Below are positions 22,041-33,791 of a DNA stretch of 64,000 nt, in pieces (positions within the stretch are counted from its first letter, which is position 1; every line of letters begins with the position of its first letter). The stretch is from Clonostachys chloroleuca (taxonomy: Eukaryota; Ascomycota; Sordariomycetes; Hypocreales; Bionectriaceae), in the NCBI GenBank assembly GCA_037952775.1, contig JBANAY010000003.1:27590001-27654000 (forward strand), in the 5' to 3' direction. The notes below the pieces were generated by a model. It was not told the origin of the DNA, searched no databases, and worked only from the letters and a program-made list of their open reading frames with translations. Position numbers and translations under genes: made by a program.

Positions 22041-22589
22041 TGTTGATGTTTGAGGGATAAAGAATAAAGATGGCAAAGTGAAGGGAAAGATCTGTTGTCA
22101 GGCTCAGTGATGGGTGGGATATTGCAAGCTGGGACGACAGACGCGATCTCATCCTAATATATATGCTAGATTTTCGGCATGAGTAATGACTCGTCACAAT
22201 TGGACAGCCCAAACCATATCACCCCGCATCGGTTCAAACCCTGCGATTGCATCGATAGCTTTCCCCGGATTCGCTATGATCGGTAGCTCAATCTAAGAGT
22301 GGGCTGCATCCATACGCTAGATAGGGGCTGATAGGAACTGATCGGAGTTTCCATAGATACGGGTGTGACTGGGGACGGAGGCGACCCGGACCGTGTTGAG
22401 CGGCGAATCCGGATGGTCAATACTACCATAGCCCCGCACTGTGACGAGACAACACATGATCAAAGATAAAAGACTTCGGCTTTGGAAATTACCGCTGATA
22501 TGACTTGGGGCTAGTTGGTGATATAGACAGGCTGAACGCGTGTACCAGCCAAAACCATCAGCGGTAGGAGTCTCGACACCACCCATACA
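22041..22589. promoter_or_regulatory. Bidirectional promoter, MFS transporter / cupin
   Basis: This is the 549-bp spacer between divergent genes. A TATA-like TATATAT lies at 22158-22164, about 120 bp before the MFS start. CCGGACCG at 22386-22393 and TCCGGA at 22408-22413 resemble the CCG-rich elements of the Rieske/oxidase promoter. Confidence 0.5.
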
Positions 22590-23301
22590 ATGGGGTCCAA
22601 GATGCAGGTCAACTGCTACTATCTCGGGTCAAACCAAGACGCGCCAAATAACACCTTGCCTGTCTTGCATTACCAAGATGTCCTACCGCAGCCAGCAACA
22701 GAAGCATCTGTGACGGAATTTCTCACCCGGAACAAGTGGGAAAAAAGAGTAAGCAACCATCTGCTAACGTATGAACCCACGGGTAAATCTGCTCACCTTG
22801 GTTAGGGTACTTGGGGCCATATTGGCATCCGTCACTTCCATCCCAATAGCCACGAATGCTATGGTCAGCTTTGTTATAGCCCGTGATAATATAGTTCTCC
22901 ACTGATAAAGAAAAACTTAGGCATCTTCCAAGGCTCCTCCAAGCTCCTCATCGGAAAGATTAACCAAGGCGACGGCGTTGAAATTAATGTCAAATCGGGG
23001 GATGTTATTGTTCTTCCCGCCGGTACTGCCCATTCTTCCATAGAAAGCTCACCCAACTACCGTTACATTGGAGTCTATCCAGAGGTGAGTAAATATATTT
23101 GGAGAATCAAGTCGTTCCTTTCCTTTCTGATGGCGGAAATTCTAGGGTTGTCCCAAGTGGCGAAATGAGACGGGGAAAAAGCCGGCCGAACAATTCTATG
23201 CCACGATCCAAGATGTGGCTATGCCAGAGGCTGATCCTGTGTACGGCGAGAGTGGACCTCTAACTCGTCTCTGGGTTACAAGGCCTAGGAGCAAATTGTA
23301 G
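22590..23301 (+). CDS. Small cupin-domain protein (YjlB-like) with C-terminal SKL
   Basis: This is a single-domain cupin of 178 aa. Exons are 22590-22748, 22806-22863, 22921-23084 and 23146-23301. Cupin motif 1 is HFHPNSHECYGIFQG (HxHx4E...G), assembled across two introns. Motif 2 is GDVIVLPAGTAHSS (P-G-x2-H). The His/Glu set predicts a bound divalent metal. The nearest recognisable group is the YjlB-like cupins, whose reaction is unknown. The last three residues are SKL, preceded by Arg-Pro-Arg, an excellent PTS1, so peroxisomal location is predicted. Divergence from the MFS gene suggests shared regulation. Confidence 0.85.
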
Positions 23302-23737
23302 GCTCAGAACTAGAGATCCAAGAAATGAGTAGTCACACGCCCAGGGTGTCTTCAGGTACCTATTAGCATAGCGGTTTCGGTAGGCAGTATAGTTCATCCG
23401 ATCCTTTTCATCTTTGGACGGAGATAATTCCCGCTTCAACAGGCACTGGGAAAAAAATTTCTTGTCCAATGCTAGCCCGTGAATTTTAAAGTAGAGTTGT
23501 CTGTAATATTTTCCCTTCTCATTTAACGTAAGTAATAATAATTTCGCGCGTAATAATATGAAAGAAGATGATCAATTTGTGGAGAGTAGTATACTGACAA
23601 CATTCAAATGATGATCACGTCACTCGTCTAATCTCTGAGTCAAATATCTTCAAACCATTCCAACTATCAAATTCACATTCTGTAGAACCGTAGGACTATA
23701 GAATAGAGTTGGAAAAAATAGTTCTCATACTTGTTGC
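23302..23737. other. Convergent 3' intergenic region
   Basis: This AT-rich spacer lies between the 3' ends of the cupin and the GH2 gene. No coding signal is visible. Confidence 0.5.
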
Positions 23738-26496
23738 TTATAGGCCTACGTCCTGGCCCTCGATATTTCCACCGCTAATCTGAACCGTCTTGCCGCTACC
23801 ATCCCATCCGTGCACGGTGAGCTCAAGCTTCTCCTTGGGCCACAAAGTAACATAGTTATCGGACCACGTTACTGGGTTTACATCTACTCCTTCTTGGTCT
23901 ACCAGGGTCAGGCGGATGAAGAATGCAGGCACATCTGACTCGTTCTCGAGAGTTACAGTAAAGGCTCCTTCAGAACTTTCTAACGCAGCAGAGCTTGCCT
24001 TGACGGTGGCTGTGTCGAGCTTGAACAAGGAGGTGTAGTCAGCGAAGCTGCTCACAGGAGTATGATACCAAGTTGAGTTCTCCCAAGCCAGAGCGTCGAT
24101 CGCCTTAGACAGCCAGTAGACATTGCGGCTCAAGACATCTCCGTCATCATTACGAAGATTAAGGCGCAAGAAGACAGCGTTGTCTATCTTGTCTAGACCT
24201 GATACTTCTCCGGCTCGCACTGCCTTGTTAGGCGTAGTAGTTGCATCGAGCGTGGACTTGGAAACTTCTTTGCCATTGAGGTCAATTACGTCGACGTCAA
24301 TAGTGCGAGATCCAGATTTATCAAGAGATCTATTGATCAACCAAACATCCTTGTTCATGTAGTCATATGCTACGTGCTCTGGTCGGGTGCCAATCTTGGC
24401 CCCAAAGTAGCTGCCTGCAGGATGGAGATAGCGGTCAAATATATTCCAGTGAAGACTTGGCCAAGCATTGTCCAGCATCCAGTAAATCATGCCAGTCGCG
24501 ACACGGCCGGTACTCCAGTGAGCGGCGAAGCCTTCGTGTTGGGCCCTGGTGGATTCGTAGTCTGAGACTTGGGCTTTCAGCAGATAATCATCGAGAGAGG
24601 TAGGGTTCCCGTAGCGCTTGTACAGTCCTTCGTTGTAGATGGTACGGGTGTAGAAGGACGAACGGCTGGTCGACATGTGGTACAGGCCCTTTTCGGGATT
24701 CTTCCACAGGTCATCCATATCGCTTTCTGTGAGGAAATTCTTCAGGCTGCCGAGTTCAGGAGTGCCAACGCCAGCACCAAGCTCGCTACCAAACCCGAAG
24801 GCTGAGCCATATCGGTCTTTAGATGGCTCAGTATCATACCAGTAGTTAGGTGGAATCCAATCGTAGGGACCCTCCATCTTCATACCGGTAGGCCCCAGCA
24901 GATCAGGGTAGCCTCGCTTACTGGCGGCAGCTACAATAGGGACTTGCCAGTTGGCCTGCTGAAGAGCATCAACATAGATTTTGGTTGCCTTATCATCAGG
25001 CCAGTAGTCGCTCCCTACGAGATAAGCAAGCATACTGGGGTGGCTTTGCATCATCTGTGCCTCGTGGAGCATAGAGTAACCGGCCCAGTCATAGTCAGAG
25101 CCATTCCAGACCGGCACTGGGTCAACTGGTAGATCTGTGTTGTATTCAAAGGCCTCCCACTTGTCGCAGCATTCCCAGCCGGCCATTATCATCAAGCCAT
25201 AGCGGTCCGCAATTTCATACAACTCAGGCTGCTCATTCTTTCCTTCAAGACGAAGGGTGTTGTAGCCCACGTCAAGCATATACTTGACAATCGACTCGAA
25301 TCGCTCGCCATTCCATCGCAGGAACATGTCACTCCCGAAGCCCCCCCGAATACCTGGAATGGCTGACCGTTGACATAGAAGACAATGTCGTCACCAGCGT
25401 TGATCTCCTTGGTCACGGTGCGCAACCCAAAGGTATGTTCGGCTACGTCGGATGTGATATTATCTACCGAGATGGTGATCTTGGCGGTGTACAATGGTTG
25501 TTTGCCCCATTGCTTCGGCCACCAGATCTGAGGATTCTCGAATGTCTGGTTGAACTCTAGGATCTGTGACGACTTTTTCTCCAGGGACAGTTTCTTCTCC
25601 AAGACAAACTCTTCACCACCATCTGGCGCCGTGATCACAGCTCTGGCGACGGCCTCGACAGATGAGCATGCTTTGAGATTTTGGACCTGGACTCGGAGGG
25701 ACACAGCTCCGGGGTCGATGCTGACCTGCGCGCTTAAGGCGTTTGAGAACCTCAGGGGACCCGTCTGATGAACCTCGACATCGCGCCAAACTCCTGTGCC
25801 ATTGTCAGGCTAATGTCATATGTACGTCAGCAAGTCAAGATCCGCAAGGGCCAGGCTATCATTCAAGTGACATATGGTATCGGATGAACTCACAGGTGCA
25901 GGATTCCAATCCACCCAGGCGATAGCCAGATCCCTGTAGTAATTGGTGGGATTGACCTTGATGACCAGGGCGTTGGTGCCGTTCACCACAGCCTTGGTGA
26001 TATCGTAGTTGTGGCCGGAATGCGACCCGGACTGGAGCGTTTCGTTTGCAATCTGGTGGCCGTTCAACCAGATCTCACCGCTCGAGCTGATGCCGTGTGT
26101 TGGCAGCACATAATGCCGGTCGGGGGTGGCCTGGACGGCAAACTCGGATCGATAAATCCACGGGACGTCGAACTGGGCTCTGTCCACGTGCTCGAGGTTG
26201 TTTGAGAACCAGAGGTCGTGCTCATTGTACAGCCCAGCCTCGATCATGCACCCCATTAGGGTGCAGCGCGAGAGTGGAACGTGTTGCCAGGAGCCGGTAT
26301 CGACACCGGCCCGGGCCAGCGAGCTGAGACTGTCAGACACATCTGCGGACGAGATGATGTCCCAGCTGGGGATAGGGACCACTTGGCCATTCTGGGAGAC
26401 AATGGGATCTACAGCCGTGGCTCTGTGTCCAGGGCCAATGGCAGAGAGGGCGAGGGTCAGGAATACACGCCACGCAGACATGGTGGGCGGTGACAT
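23738..26496 (-). pseudogene. GH2 exo-beta-D-glucosaminidase-like, secreted, with one frameshift
   Basis: This is a glycoside hydrolase family 2 enzyme close to fungal and actinobacterial exo-chitosanases (CsxA/GlsA type), releasing glucosamine from chitosan ends. Starts are ATG 26496 or 26481; the second gives a cleaner signal peptide. The only intron is 25810-25893. Sugar-binding sandwich domains precede the TIM barrel, which shows NTLRLEGKNEQPE, GWECCDKWE, LVGSDYWPD and GSELGAG. The Asp and Glu of the last two match the catalytic pair of CsxA. The frame breaks in a run of seven C (seven G on the coding strand) at 25341-25347. Eight would keep VFYVNGQPFQVFGGG in frame with the ATG-FLRWNGERF segment and give about 891 aa, the family length. 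A homopolymer error or a recent null allele are both possible. Confidence 0.88.
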
Positions 26497-27899
26497 CAGG
26501 TCAGTCAGACCAGGTCAGATCAATAACGCAATGTTTCTCCCACACTGATTGTGAGAGATGTGACAGCCCGCCCTCAAATCACGATATGAACACATATTAA
26601 TTCTTTATAATGCGTCGCACAGGGCACATGTTTTCTTAGGTTTTGAGCCCCGCACGCGCAACGTTACGGACTCCTCCTCCTCCTCAGTTACGCTTTGGTT
26701 TTTGTCTTGGCCTACGAAATGATAGGGATGAGACAACTGATTTGCAATGCTCTCCACCCCGCATCGGGACCAACGAGAAGGATGTGACACTGGCTCAAGC
26801 CTAAATACACTCGACAGGGGTGGAGATAGTCCTCCAGGCAGCCAGTAACGAGGGTCAGGGGGGAAGATTAGCAGTCGAGGACCAATTGCTTTGTGCCAAA
26901 ATAACCCCAGGGCAAGAGAGAATGACTTTCCCTTTTCAAATGGATCCCTGCATGTGCCTCTTGCCTTTTCTAGAGGTGCTATGAGCGGCAGACTGAAGCT
27001 TGGACATGGATTGTGCGATGTGATTGACTGATTTGCGTGAGACAACCAGCTGATTCCCAGCCAGTCGGTCCGACCGAGAGCGATGGATTTCCGAGATCAG
27101 ATGTTCTGTGTGTTCCATGCATTCTCCAAGCTCTTCGGGATGCCTCCCTCCCACAATTGGCGCAGAACCGAAATGGGGTGGTTGGTGCTTCTTCGGTAGT
27201 TTGGCCCCCGCACACTGCATGTAGATGAATGAATATCTTAATCTACGTCGTCTTGGCTATTCTGCATGAAGTCAGTCGCCTGCTGGAAGGTAACCGTATT
27301 CGTTTCCTGGTTAGGTAGATGCTAATATGCAGGCGAGCAGATATATACGCAGCGCTTAGAGCAGAGCAAGGATTCGGGACAAGGGAAAAAGGGCCTTGCA
27401 GGTCATTTCATGCATCGTCTTCCAAGGCTAAGGCAAGTCATGGAATACAGGAGCGAGGCCCAGACAAACAGGAGATCTTCCCCATGATACGATTTTCGGT
27501 CCCCCGCAGCCAATCCAGCCGCAGCCATATCCAAGAGCTCGGCCAGCCCACCTCCCGTGGAAGAGATCCTATTCCGTCCCCTGCATGTGGAACCAATAAA
27601 TTGGCCCATCAGGTCATCTAGCTGCAAGTACGCCTCCAGATCCCGGTCTCCGGTCCAACCGTCTGCGAAGATCACACCAAAACACACCTGTATCACCATC
27701 AAATTCACGGGGGTGCTGCGGACGAGTCGCGAAAATAACCTGGTCTTCACGGGTTTATGTGCCCAGTTCTTTTTCTCTCGGCCGGGATCTCTGTATTTGG
27801 CCTGTGTGGCTGGTATGTATGATGAGTGCAGCCTGAGTACAGGCTGTAGGGCAACTAAGTAACAAAGAAGTGAAAATTCAAATTGCATTTTCCGCTCGC
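26497..27899. other. Intergenic region between GH2 and carbonic anhydrase
   Basis: This is the GH2 promoter plus the carbonic anhydrase 3' side. A 161-codon open frame (27403-27888, minus) has no recognisable domain and is not called. Confidence 0.45.
26602..26608 (-). promoter_or_regulatory. TATA box of the GH2 gene
   Basis: The coding strand reads TATAAAG about 106 bp before the upstream ATG, a normal distance for a fungal promoter. Confidence 0.45.
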
Positions 27900-28713
27900 T
27901 TAATGGTCAACTTTCTCGATCCTCCCCGTCTTCACGTCATAAATGTACCCCGTAATAGGCACATCTAGCACCAGGGGGTTCCTCTCCAGCAGCCGAATGT
28001 CGTCCAACACACTCTCCCGCAGGTCCCGGAAGGGAAGAAAGGCGATGTGGTCCACGTCCTCGCCAGTCTTGTCCTTGATGCTGCACCTGATCTCGTTGTC
28101 CGATTTGCCTAGCATGCCGCAGTCCGTCTGCAGGTGTTCAGTCAGCTCTGATCTGCATTTTGTGCTTGTTGGCGTGCAGCACCCATTTGTGCACTAGCTC
28201 TTTCGTTTCTTTTTTCTGTGTCTCTTCCGGTCCCTAATACAGGCGGGCTTCCCGGTGTATGTAAAAAATATACTGGCTGACTTACATGGTGGACAACCAC
28301 AATTTCGCGCGTGCCGAGCAGCTGCTGTGAGATGATAATGGATCGAACCGCATCAATAGCGCGACCTCCGGCATTCCTATTTCTACATATCAGTATATTC
28401 CCTTTTTTCTGCCCTGTCATCTTTGCCCAGAGATCTGTAATTTGGAGTGGTATGTCGGAACCTACCGCACGACGTGGGCTTGGCCCGGTTGTAGGCCCAG
28501 GGCCTCTGCCGGGTCAATACGTGCGTCCATACAGACGAGGACCAAGACCTTGCTATATTTACAGTTAGTCTCTCGGGTGCTTACGACTTAGCATCTCACA
28601 AATCTAGATATGGCATACCTTTCGTGCGAGTCCGCAATGTTAGCATGGCTGAAGTGATTCGCATACTGGGCATTGTATGCCTCGAACTGGGTGGCGATAG
28701 GTCCGGACATCAT
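27900..28713 (-). CDS. Beta-class carbonic anhydrase (short form)
   Basis: This zinc enzyme interconverts carbon dioxide and bicarbonate. Exons, read downwards, are 28713-28619, 28552-28466, 28376-28286 and 28127-27900, giving 166 aa; the third intron is long (158 nt). Zinc ligands are the Cys of CMDARID (with the catalytic Asp-Arg dyad) and the His and Cys of HHTDCGM, the latter joined across the third intron. NAGGRAIDAVRSI is the conserved loop. No mitochondrial presequence is seen, so it is probably cytosolic. The length matches the short fungal beta-CAs rather than the larger Nce103-like forms. Two ATGs are adjacent (28713 and 28710). The frame is open further upstream, but no ATG fits better. 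Confidence 0.9.
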
Positions 28714-31213
28714 CTTGGCGACTGGCTTGTAAACGTCTTGGTCCACGGCGTGGAAAGAGCACTTGGCAAATCGGACAACGAAGAGAATATAAATGTACGC
28801 CTTTGGTCTGGATGCCTTTTTTTCTAAACAGATAGAATGGTTGATACATCTCTTGTCTTCTCGAGCGTTCCTAGGCGGACTCTTTATCTGACGACTTGGC
28901 ACCCACACCTCTCCTACATATGCATCATCTGGCTCCGCGCATCCTCGACAATCATACCATATGCATCCCTTTTCGGTTGTTGGCCCCCTCCCTCCATCTC
29001 TTGACAAAGGCCCTTGTCCGCCCAGGGTCTATATTACCCCTCTCGAGGCTGAAAGTGCTCCAGAACAATACTATCCTGTATCTGACCCAACTAGTCGCAC
29101 GCCTATTGGCGCCAAACACCCATACACTCGGCTCATGCAGGCTATGTTTATTAGGGTTGGTTCTCGTACCGTTATTACGCGCACACTTACACGTCAGGAA
29201 ACACCACGACAATCTGGTACGATTCTCTCGGGTCGCGGCTACGCCGGAGATCGAGATGTCGGCCGAGTTGCCACCACCAATTGTTTACTATAGAGGCTTT
29301 TTCTGATATTCTCGTGTGACTCTTCTGTTTTTCACACAACCGGCCGCTTCCGTTAGATGTCCCCCACGCTCCTTTGCCTTACACAGCCTGCCACCTGTCA
29401 TGACCTCCACGATTATCCCCTCCGGGATGCCAGTCGACCTATCTGGATTACCATATCACCGCTCGTACGTTCTTACTCTACGCTTGAGTCGGGCGGCAGG
29501 TTGCGAGGCCTTTTGCAGTTCATTCCATTATTATCAGGTATACCCTTGTTAAGAGTAGGGGAATGGGAACGGAGCGCCACCATGCATGCTGCTGCACCCT
29601 CACCCGAACCTATTGATGAATATCTCAAGTTTAAATTACATGTAGAGGACATGTAGAATTGTTCCCGCGATGAAGCGTGTGCCGTTAGATCTATCTAGGA
29701 TGTGACCATCTCCGAAGCAGATCTAGTCGGCAATCTTGCCTGCAAAGTCTAGATATCAAAGTCTGTGTAGATAAGTAGCGGTATCCTACCGCCCGCTTCT
29801 CGCAGGCCTGTACTATTTATAGGAGCAGGGCATCATGTCACACGAGGAGGGGAGATTTACTGTAGCGAGACCGGGTAGACAGATGACGCCCGGTGGTTGG
29901 TCAAGATGGTGATGATGCAGGAGGGCATGGCTCCTAGGTTTGCCGGCGGTCGTAAAGGAGGAGCCTGAGACTGCCAGCAAAGGGACACGCGGGGGACGCC
30001 GAAGGTAAGCGAGCAAGAATTTCATTCGGGATGGTCACCCCTGTTGGCTACCGTCTAGCTCTCCTGTGGCATCCAAACCGTGTATTCCTGCCAAGCCGGT
30101 TCTACGCTCAGAATATCCCATAGATACAGATATCTAACCCTCAGTCATCGCCAAGCAGGGACAAGAGATTTGTATCTACATGATCCGCAAATAGTGGGAT
30201 ACCCAGGCTCTTCGCCCCGCTCTTTCTGTCATTCTCACGAATGGAAATATTACCATTTGAATGGCTGCGCGGGGACGATGGAGTCATGGATCTTGGGAGA
30301 ACTCAGGCCAGTAGGTAAAAAAACGTAAAATAGCGAATAGTGCCTTTGTGTGACGGGTTCATCCCTCCAACGAAGACGGTTTTTCCCCACCAAAGAAGCT
30401 CTCTCGTCTGCTCTCCACGGCCTAGTCGCTCCGAGAAACAATCAGGCCATTTTTAGTAACCCTTGGCCGTGCCGTGAAAATTAAAAGCAAGGGCAACGCT
30501 TACCAGGCACAACTGAAGGTCGTGTGGGCCATCGCTCGAGACCCGGATAGAACGGGCGGCCAAGATGGAAGAGCCCGGTTGTGCGTCGGCCAGTTCCGTT
30601 CGACCTGCAGATCTTTGTTTCTCGTGCCAAGGATTAAGTTGCCCCCCGGCCATACGCGGGGAGCTGTGTCCAATGACGGCGACTCTGGTATCTCTTTCGT
30701 TTTTGTTGAGCCAGGTGCATTGCAACATGTTGCCGGTCACGGGACGCAAGTCTCCCTGCCGACACCCGGTCTGCCAGATGCCGTAAGCCAGAATGTTACT
30801 CCAGATCTAAGACAAAGATTTGGGGCCGGAATAAATGATCAGGAAGTTTATGTGTGCTGATTGGGGTTGCAGTTGGCCACACGTTAAATTTTCAGTGATG
30901 CAATGATGCATACGGCGCACTCCGGGTATAACATTCTAGAAGGCTACCATTAAACTGGGGATTTCCCTCTTTGCTGGTCAAACAGAAGGCTACCAAGAGC
31001 CGGTAATATCAGTGGTCACCTGGAGAAATTTGTAGCGTGCAGGAGAAGGGCTAGCTAGCTAGACTGAACTCATACCTAAGGAACAAAGAAGTCATGGATT
31101 TAGTAACTTGACGAATCTAACTAAGCTTGCTACCTCCTTTATCGCGAGAGGAAACCATTTTCTCACATTTGGCAGTGTTTGACACTTAGCCGGGACCAAA
31201 TGACGAAAATGAT
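28714..31213. other. Long intergenic region (2.5 kb)
   Basis: I find no gene I can support. Open frames of up to about 130 codons occur on both strands without domains or plausible splicing. The first few hundred bases are the carbonic anhydrase promoter. Confidence 0.5.
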
Positions 31214-33071
31214 CTAGTCCCAGGGGGAGCGCTTTTCCCAATCTTCTTCTCCAACGACAACATCGACATCGAACGTTGTCTCCAGATTGGCCCGTTTACC
31301 TTCATTAATCTTAGGTACAGAAATGACGATGGAACAGACCGTGTAGGCAAGGCAGCTGGCGGCTTGGTTGCCATACTGTGCGAGGTTAGTGGCCGTATTG
31401 CGATATGTCGCCGTGTCTTTTGCTCATGTTCGAGGCATCGCACTTACCACAGTATAGGCAAACGCGGCCTTTTTGGTCCCTAGAGTGGGCTCATTGAGCC
31501 AGATAATGTCCTCAACCGACAGATGTTCAAGACCCCAGTCGCGTTGAACTACTGTATCCCACTCATGTGTGGACTCAACTTCGCCGTGGATAGCTCTAAG
31601 ATCGAATGTGCAGCCAAGCTTGAAGGGCAATTCCCCATCAAAGCAGGAGGAAGGCTCCAGGACTGGCCGCAAGCATACCCCACAGCCAAGGCGTTGGAAA
31701 CCCCTCCAAATGACCATGTCAAGACCTTTTAAGGTGTCTTCCAGGCAACCCTCTGAATCATTGTGGGGGTACGTGTGAGTAGTATGAAAACCAACATAGC
31801 CTCCTGCAGAAATCGTTCGTCAGCTCGGTTTTCAAAAGGGGGCCAATTCAGGCAGTATTACCATCTGGTAGAAAGGTCGGATCTCCAACCAGCGCTTCAA
31901 TCTCTCTGTCAAGGGGAGTCTGGGTATTGTTGAGAGGATTGAAGCTCCCTAGAGGCTGGATACTGTTGAAAGTAGCGTAAAGATTGTACGTCAGAGTGAT
32001 CCGGTGCCCAGACTGAACTGGGAATACTTCGTGCTCGCAGTCACTATAAAATGCTGCCCATTGAAGTTCTGGTTGTTCTGAAGTAGATGCCCAATCAAAC
32101 GTCATTACTTCATCGTTATGCCGAACCTCAAGAGCTCCACCCTCATGCTTGACTGGCAGACAAACGACAAGAGACCCGAACTGAGAGCGAGATCGAGGGG
32201 TATCGACATGGGAACGGAAGTGCCCAGAGGGTTCGGTATAAACCTGGTATTAAGTAAGCTCGTGCAACGGAAATATTTTGAAGCGATTGCAAATACTGAC
32301 ATTAAGCTTGTACAGCTCAGCCTTAATGATTCTCTGACCCGCGCGATCCGGATCAGGAAGAAGAAGTTGGGATACCTCTCCAATTATACCAGTGCTATAA
32401 GGGCAAAAGTTTGTGGAGAAATTCTGAGGCTCCAGTTTCGATGCCTTGCGGTAGCTCTCATCATACACATCTTCACCACCACGACCAAAGGTTGCAGGCT
32501 TCATTTCGGCTAGCAAGTGCTTGAGATTACCTGCAGTGGTCTCTTCAATGGGAAAGATAAGCTTTGATTGGCTTGCGAGAGTTGATACGTCCTTCGGGTC
32601 CCATCGAAGAGTGACCAAGGGGTGAGCACCAGAAGTTGGGCTCGAACTCTTGCTAGAGGCAGACTCGGGGCGTGAAGCTATCTCCTTACTTGTAGGGCCT
32701 GGATACTCCTGGTGCTCGGAACTGATCGGTACTGTACCTCCACAAGCAAAGAGAAATTCTTTGTAGTTGGATTCAACACAGTGCTGCAGCGCACGCAGCT
32801 GATCGCTATGGTCGGCATCTTTGTCGTCTGGAATCTCCTGATCAGTGCCATCTGCGGTGGATTTGATCGACTTATCCGATTCTTCATCCTCCCAGCTCTC
32901 GTAATCTTCGTCCTGGAGAGACCAACCGACTGGCCTGGGATATTCTCCTCCGGTAGATGGAGAGGGTGCGATCTGTGGAGCTTCTTCGGATGGCGTGTGG
33001 GGAGGAGCTAGACCAGGCACAGGAGCACTGTACCCAGTTCCGACGGGCTTTGAAGAATCTTGCGACTCCAT
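31214..33071 (-). CDS. 2-oxoglutarate/Fe(II) oxygenase-like protein (prolyl 4-hydroxylase type)
   Basis: Exons, read downwards, are 33071-32301, 32243-31862, 31803-31448 and 31375-31214, giving 556 aa with agreeing phases. About 170 N-terminal residues are acidic and disordered. The oxygenase core starts near residue 190 (AEMKPATFGRGGEDVYDESY). It contains LYKLNVYTEPSGHFRSHVDTPR, formed across the first intron, where His and Asp of SHVDTPR are iron ligands. The sequence continues with SLVVCLP and GGALEVRHNDE. HEVFPVQSGHRITLTYNLY supplies the distal His and a 2OG-binding Arg. The C-terminal part is conserved but of unknown role. Such fungal proteins are common and their substrates are unknown. 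Confidence 0.85.
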
Positions 33072-33791
33072 TTTCGAGAGAAATGCTGACCTTCATGAAA
33101 CTCGAATAATTGAAGAAAGGAAAAACGGTGTGCAAAAATTCACGGTCAGCAACACAAAGCATGTACGTCCCCCACCTGCCTCAGGCACCAGTTGGTCACG
33201 TGGACTCAGGGTCGAAGATGCTGCTGAGCCCGAAAGCGGACGTGTGACAATCATTAAATAATCAAGTGTTCCCAAGAGATATCAGTTGCCTTCACTTTCT
33301 GTTCAAAAACGCTTATCTCGTTGTTGGTAGCCATCCGAGTAGAGTCAGTTCAAAATTACTTGCAGGGACATCCCCGTTTTGCTGATGCAGTGATAATACC
33401 TCACATAGTCATGTCGTGCTCTTTATCCAACGGCTAAGCCACATACATAATCTACAGCATTTCCGGAGAAATATGTCTGCATGGACTAACTACCAAATAC
33501 TTTCGCCTTCGCTTGAGATTTAACATCGTTAATAGGCCTTGGTGGAATGAGGGCTTAAGAACAATAAGCTGATCGTTCCGGCCAGATGAGCAGCTTACCC
33601 TATTCTCTGCAACTGTGTTCGTTCTTCAATATAATACGATCACCAAAACTCAGTTTATCTTTGCATTTTTTTCATTTAATGGCATTTTTTATCGCGCGTT
33701 TGCTTTAGAATGAGGACCGTGGAAGCTTTTTCTGTGTTTCACTTCCTCATAATATACATCTCGATTCAACGGAGCATAGATTTAAATCAAG
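33072..33791. other. Intergenic region
   Basis: This is promoter of the 2OG oxygenase gene and 3' side of the next SDR. No coding signal is visible. Confidence 0.5.

Noticed and set aside
22225..22250. GGTTCAAACCC resembling a tRNA B box
   Set aside because: No acceptor stem, D-arm or anticodon arm can be folded around it.
27403..27888. 161-codon minus-strand frame between GH2 and carbonic anhydrase
   Set aside because: No domain, no splice partners, no conserved-looking motif.
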